A stretch of DNA of 64,000 nucleotides, taken from Pseudomonas putida. Its GTDB lineage: Bacteria; Pseudomonadota; Gammaproteobacteria; Pseudomonadales; Pseudomonadaceae. The notes under the pieces are model-generated. The model searched no databases, was not told the DNA's origin, and saw only the letters and a program-made list of their open reading frames with translations. Positions 16,920 to 25,039 of this stretch are shown here, piece after piece. Location: contig NZ_JAETZZ010000011.1 in assembly GCF_022627325.1 (NCBI RefSeq), forward strand, positions 124,001-188,000, given 5' to 3'. Every line of letters starts with the position of its first letter. Position 1 is the first letter of the stretch. Both the position numbers and the translations under genes were made by a program.

Positions 16920-17692
16920 TGGCTACTCAGCATGGCTTTGGGGAGGTAGTGCAGGACGCGCTTCTCGGCCCAGACCACGGCGCCGTAGGCGAGTACGCCG
17001 ATCAGCGTGAGCATGACGATGGCGACGAACACGCCTGCGGTGTTGCCCTGGCCTTCGGCATCCACCAGCAGGAAGCCCAGGCCCTGGTTGCCGCCCACCA
17101 GCTCGCCGACGGTGACGCCGATCACGGCCAGGGTCGAGGCGATGCGCAGGCCGGAGAACAACGCGGCCATGGCCGAAGGGAACTCCACCAGGCGGAAGAT
17201 CTGCCAGCGGCTGGCGTTCATGGTGCGCACCAGGTTGATCATGTCGGGGTCGACGGTGCGGATGGCCGAAAGCACGTTGATCATCACCGGGAAGAACACG
17301 ATCAGGATGGCGATGAGGATCTTCGGGTAGATGGTGTAGCCCAGCCACATCACGAACAGCGGGGCGAAGGCCACCTTGGGCGCGATCTGCAGCGCCAGGA
17401 TGTAAGGTGAAAGCATCGCTTCGGCCGAGGGCGACAACCCGAGCGAGACGCCGATAGCGACCCCCAGCAGAGCACCAAGGGCGAAGCCGACGATGATTTC
17501 GAAGGCGGTGATCAGGGTGTGTTCCAGCAGGCCGCCGGAATGCCACATCAGCACGCTTTCCTGAGCCACCCGGCTCAGTTGCGGCATGACGAACTCGGGC
17601 ATGCCGACCAGCCCCGGGCCCCATTGCCAGAGCACCAGGAACAAGACCAGCAGGGCGATGCTGCCGGCCACGGAAGGGTTGAGCTTTCTCAT
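16916..17692 (-). CDS. ABC transporter permease, SsuC/TauC type
   Basis: A 258-residue inner-membrane protein with about six hydrophobic segments and the binding-protein-dependent permease EAA-like loop (about residues 160-180, MNASRWQIFRLVEFPSAM). The closest general type is the nitrate/sulfonate/taurine importer permease. It works with the adjacent binding protein and ATPase. Confidence 0.92.
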   Translation of the reverse strand: MRKLNPSVAGSIALLVLFLVLWQWGPGLVGMPEFVMPQLSRVAQESVLMWHSGGLLEHTLITAFEIIVGFALGALLGVAIGVSLGLSPSAEAMLSPYILALQIAPKVAFAPLFVMWLGYTIYPKILIAILIVFFPVMINVLSAIRTVDPDMINLVRTMNASRWQIFRLVEFPSAMAALFSGLRIASTLAVIGVTVGELVGGNQGLGFLLVDAEGQGNTAGVFVAIVMLTLIGVLAYGAVVWAEKRVLHYLPKAMLSSQ

Positions 17693-17721
17693 CGGGCGCT
17701 TACCTTGTCATTGCCGGGCCG

Positions 17722-18723
17722 TCATTGGGCCGCGGTTCGGGTTTCGATGAACTGGTTGCTGTAGAGCTCTTCGAGCTTGGGTTCGCGGTTGACGATGCCC
17801 TCGCTGACATAGAACTTGCGCACGGTGTCCAGGCGCACCGGGTCGATGCGGCCGAGTACCGGCTGGCCGGCGTAGACGTATTCCACGTACAGGCGCAGGG
17901 TCTTTTCCAGCGAGGCCTCTTTGCCGGCGTAAGCCGGGACTGCACGGGCGAAGGTGGCGGCGGCGGCCTTGGGGTCATCGATGATGTCCTGCAGGCCGCG
18001 CAGGGTGGCCTGAACCACACCGCGAACGATCTGCGGGTGATGCTCGATGGCGTCGTCTGACGCGAGGATCGCCTGGGCCATGCTTTCGAACACCTGCTCG
18101 CGTGGAATCAGCGCGTACTTGAGCCCGGCGTCTTCAGCGTTGACCACCCAGTCCGGTACCCCGGCCATGGCCTGGGCCTTGCTGGCCGAGAACAGTTGCC
18201 ACACGCCCGAGGGGCCGGCTGCCTGGATATCCACATCGTCCTTGCTCAAACCAGCCTTGCGCAACGAAGCGAGCAGGGCGTAGTAGGTGGTGTCGGAGTA
18301 GGACATCACCGTCAGTGTCTTGCCCTTGAGCTGGCTGACCGAGTGGATGTTTTCGCCGGCGTTGGTCGCGATCATGGTGACCCCGCCGCCACCGAGCACC
18401 GCCACTGCACGTACCGGGATGCCGTTGGGGCGCACGATGATCGGCGTATCACCGATGGCGCCGCCAACCAGGGCGTTGCCGGCGCCGATCTGCTTGGCCA
18501 CGTCGACGCCGCCTTTGGCGGCGATGAACGTCAGGTCCAGATCCTGGGCCTGGTAGTAGCCTTTCTCCTTGGCGATGATCCACGGCGCGAACGCTGGCAG
18601 GCTGGGTGGAGCAGGCAGCAGGTAGGTGACCTTTGTCGGCTCGGCCTGGGCCTGGGCTGCCAGGCTCAGTGCCAAGGCTGCCAGGGCGGTATGAGCCATG
18701 CGCTTGAGATATGTGGTGAACAT
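17722..18723 (-). CDS. ABC transporter substrate-binding protein, NMT1/SsuA-like
   Basis: 333 residues with a cleavable signal peptide (about 27 residues, ending AAQAQA) and the NMT1/THI5 or SsuA-type periplasmic binding fold (FAPWIIAKEKGYYQAQDLDL, near residues 46-65; GGVDVAKQIGAGNALVGGAI). It captures the imported substrate in the periplasm. Family relatives bind sulfonates, nitrate, pyrimidines or aromatic acids, so the ligand is open. Confidence 0.9.
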   Translation of the reverse strand: MFTTYLKRMAHTALAALALSLAAQAQAEPTKVTYLLPAPPSLPAFAPWIIAKEKGYYQAQDLDLTFIAAKGGVDVAKQIGAGNALVGGAIGDTPIIVRPNGIPVRAVAVLGGGGVTMIATNAGENIHSVSQLKGKTLTVMSYSDTTYYALLASLRKAGLSKDDVDIQAAGPSGVWQLFSASKAQAMAGVPDWVVNAEDAGLKYALIPREQVFESMAQAILASDDAIEHHPQIVRGVVQATLRGLQDIIDDPKAAAATFARAVPAYAGKEASLEKTLRLYVEYVYAGQPVLGRIDPVRLDTVRKFYVSEGIVNREPKLEELYSNQFIETRTAAQ

Positions 18724-18754
18724 GCTAACTCCCGAGTGGTGAGTGGGGCGTCGG

Positions 18755-19606
18755 TCAGTGCAGGTCGAGGTCTTCGCCGACCTTCAGCAGATCCATCAGG
18801 CGGCCGGCCAGCGGGCCGATTTCCGGCAGCTTTCGGCGTTCCAGCGGGTTGTTGCGATAGGGCAGGTCGATTTCGATCTCTTCGATGATCGTGCCGGGGC
18901 GGGCGCTCATCACCAGCAGGCGGTCGGACAGCGCAATGGCCTCGACCAGGTCGTGGGTGATGAACAGGGCGGTCTTGTTTTCCTCGAACAGCATCTGCGC
19001 CAGGTCCTGTTGCAGGATCATCTTGGTCTGCGCATCAAGGGCCGAGAACGGTTCGTCGAGAAACAGTACCTGCGGGTCGATCGCCAGGGTGCGGGCGAGC
19101 GCGGCGCGCTGGCGCATGCCTCCTGACAGTTGGAACGGGTAGTGGTCGGCGAAGCCTTGCAGGTGGCAGCGCTTGAGCAGATCCTCGGCGATGGCTTTGC
19201 GTTGGCTGCCAGGCATGCCCTGGATTTCCAGGCCCAGCTCGACGTTGCGGCGGATGCTGCGCCATGGCATCAGAAGGTCTTTCTGCAGCATGAAGGCGAC
19301 TTTCGGGACCGGGCCGTTGACGGCTTCACCGCCGACCAGCACTTCGCCTTCAGTGGGCCGGTACAGGCCCGAGCCCATGTTGAGGATGGTGCTCTTGCCA
19401 CAGCCTGAGGGACCGATGATCGACACCACTTCGCCGCGACGGATCTGGAAGTTCACGCCATGAATGGCGAACGGGGCATCGGCCTGGCCCTTGGCGGGGA
19501 ACGCCTTGCCGACATTGCGGAATTCGATTTCCGTGGGGGCCGGGTGTTCGTTGCGCTGCGGTTCATGCCATTGCGGGGCGATTGCGTACATCTCTTTCAC
19601 AGCCAT
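18755..19606 (-). CDS. ABC transporter ATP-binding protein, SsuB/TauB type
   Basis: 283 residues with Walker A GPSGCGKST, ABC signature LSGGMRQRAALARTL and Walker B VLFLDEPFSALD, plus the H-loop FITHDLVEA. It powers the importer formed with the next two genes. It is the first gene of the operon; the region upstream (19,607-19,870) carries operator-like palindromes. Confidence 0.92.
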   Translation of the reverse strand: MAVKEMYAIAPQWHEPQRNEHPAPTEIEFRNVGKAFPAKGQADAPFAIHGVNFQIRRGEVVSIIGPSGCGKSTILNMGSGLYRPTEGEVLVGGEAVNGPVPKVAFMLQKDLLMPWRSIRRNVELGLEIQGMPGSQRKAIAEDLLKRCHLQGFADHYPFQLSGGMRQRAALARTLAIDPQVLFLDEPFSALDAQTKMILQQDLAQMLFEENKTALFITHDLVEAIALSDRLLVMSARPGTIIEEIEIDLPYRNNPLERRKLPEIGPLAGRLMDLLKVGEDLDLH

Positions 19607-19624
19607 GGGCGCGGTCTCTGGTCT

Positions 19625-19640
19625 GTTTTATAGGTGATAC
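19625..19640. promoter_or_regulatory. Candidate operator 1 of the catabolic operon
   Basis: GTTTTATAGGTGATAC lies 19 bp upstream of the first operon gene. It matches the consensus GTTTTAYANRTGAAAC shared with sites at 19,742 and 19,853. A position this close to the start codon suggests repression or an RNA-polymerase block. The binding protein is inferred to be the cluster's IclR regulator. Confidence 0.55.
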
Positions 19641-19741
19641 GCCGTTTAGTGCATGAACAATGCCAGTTGAGAAATTTCCAACATTAAATATGAAAGTGTT
19701 TATTTATTAATGAGTTGCGAATTTCTGATGTGTTTTGCCTT

Positions 19742-19757
19742 GTTTTATATATGAAAC
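19742..19757. promoter_or_regulatory. Candidate operator 2 of the catabolic operon
   Basis: GTTTTATATATGAAAC is a near-perfect palindrome, with one mismatched symmetric base pair, in the AT-rich promoter region. A weaker half-match, ACATTAAATATGAAAG, lies at 19,681-19,696. Confidence 0.65.
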
Positions 19758-19852
19758 GTAGTTTTCTATGTGGCACAAAAATGCCCAGCAACTGCGCATG
19801 AGTTGGCTTCGTGCGTAGTTGCCGGGCATTTTCGGTAACGTGAAACTGTGTG

Positions 19853-19868
19853 GTTTTACAGGTGAAAC
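19853..19868. promoter_or_regulatory. Candidate operator 3 of the catabolic operon
   Basis: GTTTTACAGGTGAAAC is a near-perfect palindrome. It is 111 bp from operator 2, which is 117 bp from operator 1; near-regular spacing would allow looping. An additional GTGAAAC half-site is at 19,840-19,846. Confidence 0.6.
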
Positions 19869-19880
19869 GGTGTTGCGTTC

Positions 19881-19948
19881 ATCGCCGGCAAGCCGGCTCC
19901 CACTTGAATTGCGCCAGCTTTTAGAAGTTGAACAAGGCAGTAGCTCTC
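19881..19948. repeat. REP-like core plus shared 38-nt block
   Basis: ATCGCCGGCAAGCCGGCTCC (19,881-19,900) is a REP-type core. It is followed at 19,911-19,948 by a block nearly identical to 4141-4178 (GCGCCAGCTTTTAGAAGTTG and onward). The element abuts the 3' end of the DMT transporter gene at 19,953. Confidence 0.75.
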
Positions 19949-19952
19949 TCTC

Positions 19953-20837
19953 TCAGGCCTGGGCGCGGCGCGTGGGCTTGAGGACCAGCCAGAGGGCGGC
20001 TGCAATCAGCACGCCGCCATACAGGTGGCCCATCGACAGCGATTCGTCCAGCAGCCACGCACCCCACAGCACGCCGAAAACCGGAATCAAAAAGGTCACG
20101 GTACTGGCCTTGACCGGCCCTATCTCGGCCAGCAGACGGAAATACAGGATGTAGGCGAAGGCCGTGCACACAAGGCCCAGGCCCAGCAGCGACAGCCATA
20201 CCTGCCAGCCGCCCCAGCTGGCAGGTGGCTGGGTCAGCGCACTCCAGGCAAACAGGGGCGTCATCATCAGGGTGGCACCGAGCATGCTGCCGAGCGCAGA
20301 CAGGCGGCTGTCCAGGCCACTGATCCAGCGCCGCGCCAGAAAGCCTGCGAAGCCATAGCAGGTGGTTGCCGCCAGGCAGGCCAGGGCGCCCTGCAGCAGT
20401 GCCAGGTCCAGCGCCACCGGGCCCGCGCCACTGAGAATGCCGACACCGAACAGGCCAAGGAAGATACCGCACAGCTTGGGCAGGGTCATGGCCTCGCGGA
20501 AGAACAGTGCGCCGATCAGCACACCCATCAGGGGCGTGGTGGCGTTGAAGATCGCCGAATAGCCTGCCGGCAGTACCTGGGCTGCCACCGAATAGAAGGT
20601 GGCGGGGATACCTGAGTTGATCATGCCCAGCACCAGGCAAGCGCCGAGTTTGCCCTCGAAGTTCCAGCGTACGCGCGCTGCTGCGAGTATGGCGATCAGG
20701 CCCAGGCAGGCGATGGAGACGCGAAAAAAGGCGGTAGGTACGGTGCCCAGTTCAGGTGCGATGATGCGCATGAACAGAAAGCTCGCCCCCCAGACGGCGG
20801 CAAGGGTCAGCAGGCGGGTCAGGGCGATGGGGCTCAC
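19953..20837 (-). CDS. EamA/DMT superfamily transporter
   Basis: 294 residues with ten predicted membrane helices in two EamA repeats. I choose the GTG at 20837 because GGAG lies 6 nt upstream of it; the in-frame region further upstream is not protein-like. It lies outside the operon's upstream region and reads toward it, in the same direction. The exported metabolite is unknown. Confidence 0.85.
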   Translation of the reverse strand: MSPIALTRLLTLAAVWGASFLFMRIIAPELGTVPTAFFRVSIACLGLIAILAAARVRWNFEGKLGACLVLGMINSGIPATFYSVAAQVLPAGYSAIFNATTPLMGVLIGALFFREAMTLPKLCGIFLGLFGVGILSGAGPVALDLALLQGALACLAATTCYGFAGFLARRWISGLDSRLSALGSMLGATLMMTPLFAWSALTQPPASWGGWQVWLSLLGLGLVCTAFAYILYFRLLAEIGPVKASTVTFLIPVFGVLWGAWLLDESLSMGHLYGGVLIAAALWLVLKPTRRAQA

Positions 20838-20986
20838 GGTGGTCTCCGGGTACAGGGCAGGGCGCGAGTGTACGCGATGGCGCTCGGGCTGTTCTTGTCC
20901 TTTCTTGCGCTGTAAGCCGGTAGAGGCGTCGCAAAGTTCCACCGGCGGCTAAGCTGTCTATCTCACCCCGCACCGAGGTGTCCTGC

Positions 20987-22696
20987 ATGACCCAGCACTG
21001 GCCGGCCGGCGAAATCGCCCGAATGATCCTCGATGGCTTCGATGACTACCGCGAACACTTTCGCCGCATCACCCTGGGCGCCCGCGAGCGCTTCGAGCAG
21101 GCGCGCTGGCAGGCTATCCAGCGGGCAGCAGCGGCGCGGATCAACCTCTACGAGCAGAAGGTCGGTGAGGTCAACGGCTGGCTGCGGGACGGGTTCGACG
21201 AGGAGGTGCTGCTGGAGGTCGAGCAGTGGCCGTTGGTGAAAAGTGCCTATATACGCCTGATCGACCCGCGGCTGGACGATGAGCTGTCGGAGACCTGGTA
21301 CAACTCCTTGTTCTGCAGCCTGTTCAGCCATGATCAGATCAACGACGGCTGCATGTTCATCCATACCACCCGGCCTTCGATACGCAGCCACGAGCGCGCC
21401 GCACAGACCCACACCTATAGACCCGACGGCAGCCTCAAGGGCCTGTTGCGGTCTATCTTCTGCGCCTATGCGTTCGATTACGGTGATCTCGAGAGCGACC
21501 TGTCACGCCTTGAAGAGCAGTTGCGCGACTGCCTGCCTGACTGGGTGTGCAAGGACCCGGCGCTGGCCGTTGAGTTGTTCGTGCCGGTGCTGTACCGCAA
21601 CAAGGGTGCCTACCTGGTGGGCCGGTTGTACAACAGCGATGAGCAGTGGCCCCTGGTGATACCGCTGCTGCACCGCGAAGGCCATGGCATCGAAGCGGAT
21701 GCGCTGATCACCGACGAGGCCGAGGTGTCGATCATCTTTTCCTTCACCCGTTCGTACTTCATGGTCGACGTGCCGGTGCCGGCGGAGTTCGTCAATTTTC
21801 TCAAGCGCATCTTGCCAGGCAAGCACATTGCCGAGCTGTATACCTCGATCGGCTTCTACAAGCATGGTAAGTCGGAATTCTACCGCGCCCTGATCAACCA
21901 CCTGGCCAGTACCGACGATCGTTTCATCATGGCACCCGGTGTGCGCGGCATGGTCATGAGTGTGTTTACCCTGCCGGGCTTCAATACCGTATTCAAGATC
22001 ATCAAGGACCGCTTTTCGCCCTCCAAGACGGTCGACCGCGCCACGGTGATCGACAAGTATCGCCTGGTGAAGAGTGTCGACCGGGTCGGGCGCATGGCCG
22101 ATACCCAGGAGTTCGCCGACTTTCGTTTCCCCCGGGGCAAGTTCGAGCCAGAGTGCCTGGCCGAGCTGCTGGAGGTGGCGCCGTCCACCGTGACCGTGGA
22201 GGGCGACACGGTGCTGGTCCGCCATTGCTGGACCGAACGGCGCATGATCCCGCTCAATCTGTACCTGGAGCAGGCCAGCGCAGCCCAGGTACACGAAGCG
22301 CTGGAGGACTATGGCCTGGCCATCAAGCAGCTGGCCGCAGCGAACATCTTTCCGGGGGACATGCTGCTGAAGAACTTCGGGGTTACCCGCCATGGTCGTG
22401 TGGTGTTCTACGACTATGACGAGATCAGCTACCTGACCGAGGTGAATTTTCGCCATATCCCACCGCCGCGCTACCCGGAGGACGAGATGTCGGGGGAACC
22501 GTGGTATTCGATCGGGCCGCACGATGTGTTCCCGGAGGAGTTCCCGCCGTTTCTGTTTGCCGATATGGGCCAGCGGCGTTTATTCAGCAAGTTACATGGG
22601 GAACTGTACGACGCGGACTACTGGAAGGGGCTGCAGGCCTCCATCCGCGAAGGCAAGGTGATCGATGTGTTCCCGTATCGGCGCAAAGGGCGCTGA
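20987..22696 (+). CDS. aceK: Isocitrate dehydrogenase kinase/phosphatase
   Basis: 569 residues, as expected for AceK. It phosphorylates and dephosphorylates isocitrate dehydrogenase to steer carbon into the glyoxylate bypass during growth on acetate or fatty acids. The N-terminal regulatory region includes WYNSLFCSLFSHD; the kinase domain includes YTSIGFYKHGKSEFYR and VFYDYDEISYLTE. The ATG at 20987 has a GAGG about 8 nt upstream. It is not next to aceA/aceB here, as usual in Pseudomonas. Confidence 0.95.
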   Translation: MTQHWPAGEIARMILDGFDDYREHFRRITLGARERFEQARWQAIQRAAAARINLYEQKVGEVNGWLRDGFDEEVLLEVEQWPLVKSAYIRLIDPRLDDELSETWYNSLFCSLFSHDQINDGCMFIHTTRPSIRSHERAAQTHTYRPDGSLKGLLRSIFCAYAFDYGDLESDLSRLEEQLRDCLPDWVCKDPALAVELFVPVLYRNKGAYLVGRLYNSDEQWPLVIPLLHREGHGIEADALITDEAEVSIIFSFTRSYFMVDVPVPAEFVNFLKRILPGKHIAELYTSIGFYKHGKSEFYRALINHLASTDDRFIMAPGVRGMVMSVFTLPGFNTVFKIIKDRFSPSKTVDRATVIDKYRLVKSVDRVGRMADTQEFADFRFPRGKFEPECLAELLEVAPSTVTVEGDTVLVRHCWTERRMIPLNLYLEQASAAQVHEALEDYGLAIKQLAAANIFPGDMLLKNFGVTRHGRVVFYDYDEISYLTEVNFRHIPPPRYPEDEMSGEPWYSIGPHDVFPEEFPPFLFADMGQRRLFSKLHGELYDADYWKGLQASIREGKVIDVFPYRRKGR

Positions 22697-22716
22697 GGGG
22701 GGGGCGGGCTGCCTGC

Positions 22717-23577
22717 CTAGCCCTTCAGGCACTTGAGCTCACTGAAGTCGGTACGCACCTTGGCCAGCCGTTGCTCAAGATACTGCCGCTGGGCCGGGCT
22801 ACTCTGTTGCAGCAGGTCGATCAACAGGCTGCGTGTCTGCTGCTCGCTGTTCTCAAAGGCGGCGCGGTATTGCGGGGTCCACAGGCTTTCCTTGCGCTGC
22901 AGCAATTGCGCCAGGCGCGGTTCGAAACTGGCATCGCTGCGCTGGTTCATGGCCAGCATCAGCTGTTGTTGCCAGTGCGCACGGTTGGCGATCCACTGGC
23001 GGTTCTGGTCGCCCAGCGCCTGTGCCCAGGTTTGCACACGCTGGCGTTGTGCGGCGGTGAGTTCGCCGAACCAGGGTGCCAGGCGCTTTTCCATGCGCTC
23101 GGCGCGGCGGGCGACTTGTTTGGGCAGGGGGGTATCGACGTATTTCTCTTGCCGTTCACTGATGTCTTCACGGAATGCATCGCCCATCTGTGCGACCTGG
23201 GCGTCGCTCATGCCACGCAGCAGCTCGGTGGCCGACGGGGTGATCGCTTCTGCGACGCGACCGATCGCCTGGCGGGCTTCATTCATGCGCTGTTGCAGTG
23301 CCTGGTCAGTGACCTGCCCCTCGGCGACCATGGAGCGTATGCGGTCGAGCCAGTCGAGGTAGCCAGGCAGTTGGGTGGTGCAATGCCAGGCCAGGTGCTG
23401 CTTGAGCCGTTCGTCGAGCAGCGACCGCTGGTCGCGGTTCATGGCCAGGTAGTCGTCCAGCGACCACGGGACCAGCCGGTCGAGGTTGCGGTAGGCCAGG
23501 TCTATACGGCTGCAGGCCACCAGTGCCAGCGCGAATGCCGTGGCGATGATCAGGGCTTTGGACAGGCGTAGAAACAT
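22717..23577 (-). CDS. DUF6279-type lipoprotein
   Basis: 286 residues with a lipoprotein signal peptide and lipobox LVAC (Cys at about residue 22). The mature part is helical and rich in Gln/Arg, with conserved-looking blocks WSLDDYLAMNRDQRSLLDER and LAPWFGELTAAQRQRV. It resembles the DUF6279 lipoproteins of gammaproteobacteria. Function unknown; probably in the periplasm, anchored to the outer membrane. It converges on aceK. Confidence 0.8.
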   Translation of the reverse strand: MFLRLSKALIIATAFALALVACSRIDLAYRNLDRLVPWSLDDYLAMNRDQRSLLDERLKQHLAWHCTTQLPGYLDWLDRIRSMVAEGQVTDQALQQRMNEARQAIGRVAEAITPSATELLRGMSDAQVAQMGDAFREDISERQEKYVDTPLPKQVARRAERMEKRLAPWFGELTAAQRQRVQTWAQALGDQNRQWIANRAHWQQQLMLAMNQRSDASFEPRLAQLLQRKESLWTPQYRAAFENSEQQTRSLLIDLLQQSSPAQRQYLEQRLAKVRTDFSELKCLKG

Positions 23578-23709
23578 GTGCTGATCCCTTGCAGATGGCT
23601 GGCCACACGGTAGACGCGAGTACCCCGCGACGGTTCCGCCGAATCAGCGGTCGGGCGGCGCGCTGGCTTCAGGTGTAGAATAGCCGCCTTGTCTTGAGGA
23701 ACATCGGAA

Positions 23710-24546
23710 ATGGCTCTGCTTGGGCGTTACAACAGTTTGCAAATCGTGAAACACGTGGACTTCGGCCTCTACCTGGACGGCGGCCCCGACGGCGAGATCC
23801 TGCTGCCCGGGCGCTATATCCCGAAGAACGCCGAAACCGAGGTCGATGACTGGCTCAACGTGTTTCTCTATCTGGACAGCGAAGACCAGCTGATCGCCAC
23901 CACCGAAAAGCCCAAGGTGCAGGTGGGCGAGTTTGCCAGCCTCAAGGTCAAGGACATCAACGGTGCGGGCATCTTCCTCGATTGGGGCCTGTCCAAGGAC
24001 CTGCTGATGCCGTACTCGGAAGAGGCGCGGCCGCTGAAGGTCGGCGATTACTGCGTGGTGCATGTCTACCTCGACAAGCGCACCCGGCGTATCACCGCCA
24101 CGTCACGCCTGGACCGGTATCTGGACCGCACCCCGGCCGATTATCAGGTCGGTCAGCCGGTCGAGCTGCTGGTCGCGGGCGAGACGCCGATGGGCTTCAA
24201 AGCCATCATCAACAACCGCCATTGGGGCCTGATTCACAAGAATGAGATCTTCAAGTTCATGCGTTCGGGCATGCATGAGAAGGGTTTCATCAAAGAAGTG
24301 CGCCATGACGGCAAGATCGCGTTGAGCCTGCAGCCGGTCGGCCAGGCCCTGGCGGACGGGCTGCATGAGCAGATCATGCAGCGCCTGGAGGCCGAAGGGG
24401 GCGTGTTGCCGGTGTGCGACAAGAGCGACCCAGCGGTGATCAGCCGCATGTTCAACGTCAGCAAGGGCAACTTCAAGAAGGCCATCGGCGCGTTGTTCAA
24501 ACAGGGCCGGATCGTCATCCATGACGATCGCATCGAGCGGGTCTGA
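23710..24546 (+). CDS. CvfB-like S1 RNA-binding protein
   Basis: 278 residues with repeated S1-type OB domains (for example FGLYLDGGPDGEILLPGRYI, then GAGIFLDWGLSKDLLMPYSE) and a C-terminal winged-helix-like segment (MFNVSKGNFKKAIGALFKQG). This is the architecture of CvfB/YitL proteins, which bind RNA. Its start follows AGGAACATCGGAA. It is convergent with a small conserved gene, their stops 2 nt apart. Confidence 0.88.
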   Translation: MALLGRYNSLQIVKHVDFGLYLDGGPDGEILLPGRYIPKNAETEVDDWLNVFLYLDSEDQLIATTEKPKVQVGEFASLKVKDINGAGIFLDWGLSKDLLMPYSEEARPLKVGDYCVVHVYLDKRTRRITATSRLDRYLDRTPADYQVGQPVELLVAGETPMGFKAIINNRHWGLIHKNEIFKFMRSGMHEKGFIKEVRHDGKIALSLQPVGQALADGLHEQIMQRLEAEGGVLPVCDKSDPAVISRMFNVSKGNFKKAIGALFKQGRIVIHDDRIERV

Positions 24547-24548
24547 GG

Positions 24549-24929
24549 TCAGGCCTGCACGAATGTGCTGAAGTCGAGCTGCTCGCCGCCCGGGCGGGTG
24601 TCGCGCAGCAGCGAATCACGGTCGGCGCTCAGCGCCAGGCTGATGGTCGAGCGGCGCTTGCCAGCATTGCGCACTTCCATCTGCTCCTGATGCGCCTTGA
24701 GGAAGTTGGTGGGAACCTTCAGGTGCTGCAGTTCGTCGCTTTCAGGGCTGTGCAGCAGCAGGTTGACCCAGTCGGGCTGGCCCTTGCGCAGCAGCGCCAC
24801 CGGCACTTCGAACCACCACAGGTTGCGTTTGGGGTCGAGGATGGCGAACAGCGTGTTGGCACTGGTCAGCACTGGCTTGGCCAATGCTTCGTTGCGCCGG
24901 GCAATGGCGGCGGGTTTGTCGAGTTTCAT
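24549..24929 (-). CDS. Conserved hypothetical protein
   Basis: 126 residues, soluble, with no signal peptide or recognisable domain. The central segment NLWWFEVPVALLRKGQPDWV suggests a compact alpha/beta fold. The ATG at 24929 is preceded by AGGAACC. I know it only as a short protein common in Pseudomonas; no function is proposed. Confidence 0.65.
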   Translation of the reverse strand: MKLDKPAAIARRNEALAKPVLTSANTLFAILDPKRNLWWFEVPVALLRKGQPDWVNLLLHSPESDELQHLKVPTNFLKAHQEQMEVRNAGKRRSTISLALSADRDSLLRDTRPGGEQLDFSTFVQA

Positions 24930-25001
24930 GCAGGTTCCTGCGGCGTGACGCTATAAAGGGCTGCATTGTGAGGCGTGGCGGGTAGCGGAGCAAGGTTTGC
25001 G

Positions 25002-25032
25002 GGCCTCCTCGTCGCGTACCGGCGAGGAGGCC
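25002..25032 (-). terminator. Hairpin after the beta-helix gene
   Basis: GGCCTCCTCG and CGAGGAGGCC form a perfect 10-bp stem with an 11-nt loop, 8 nt beyond the stop of the beta-helix gene. There is no T run on the minus strand, so it may be a Rho-dependent or stabilising 3' end rather than a classic terminator. Confidence 0.5.
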
Positions 25033-25039
25033 ATCGACA

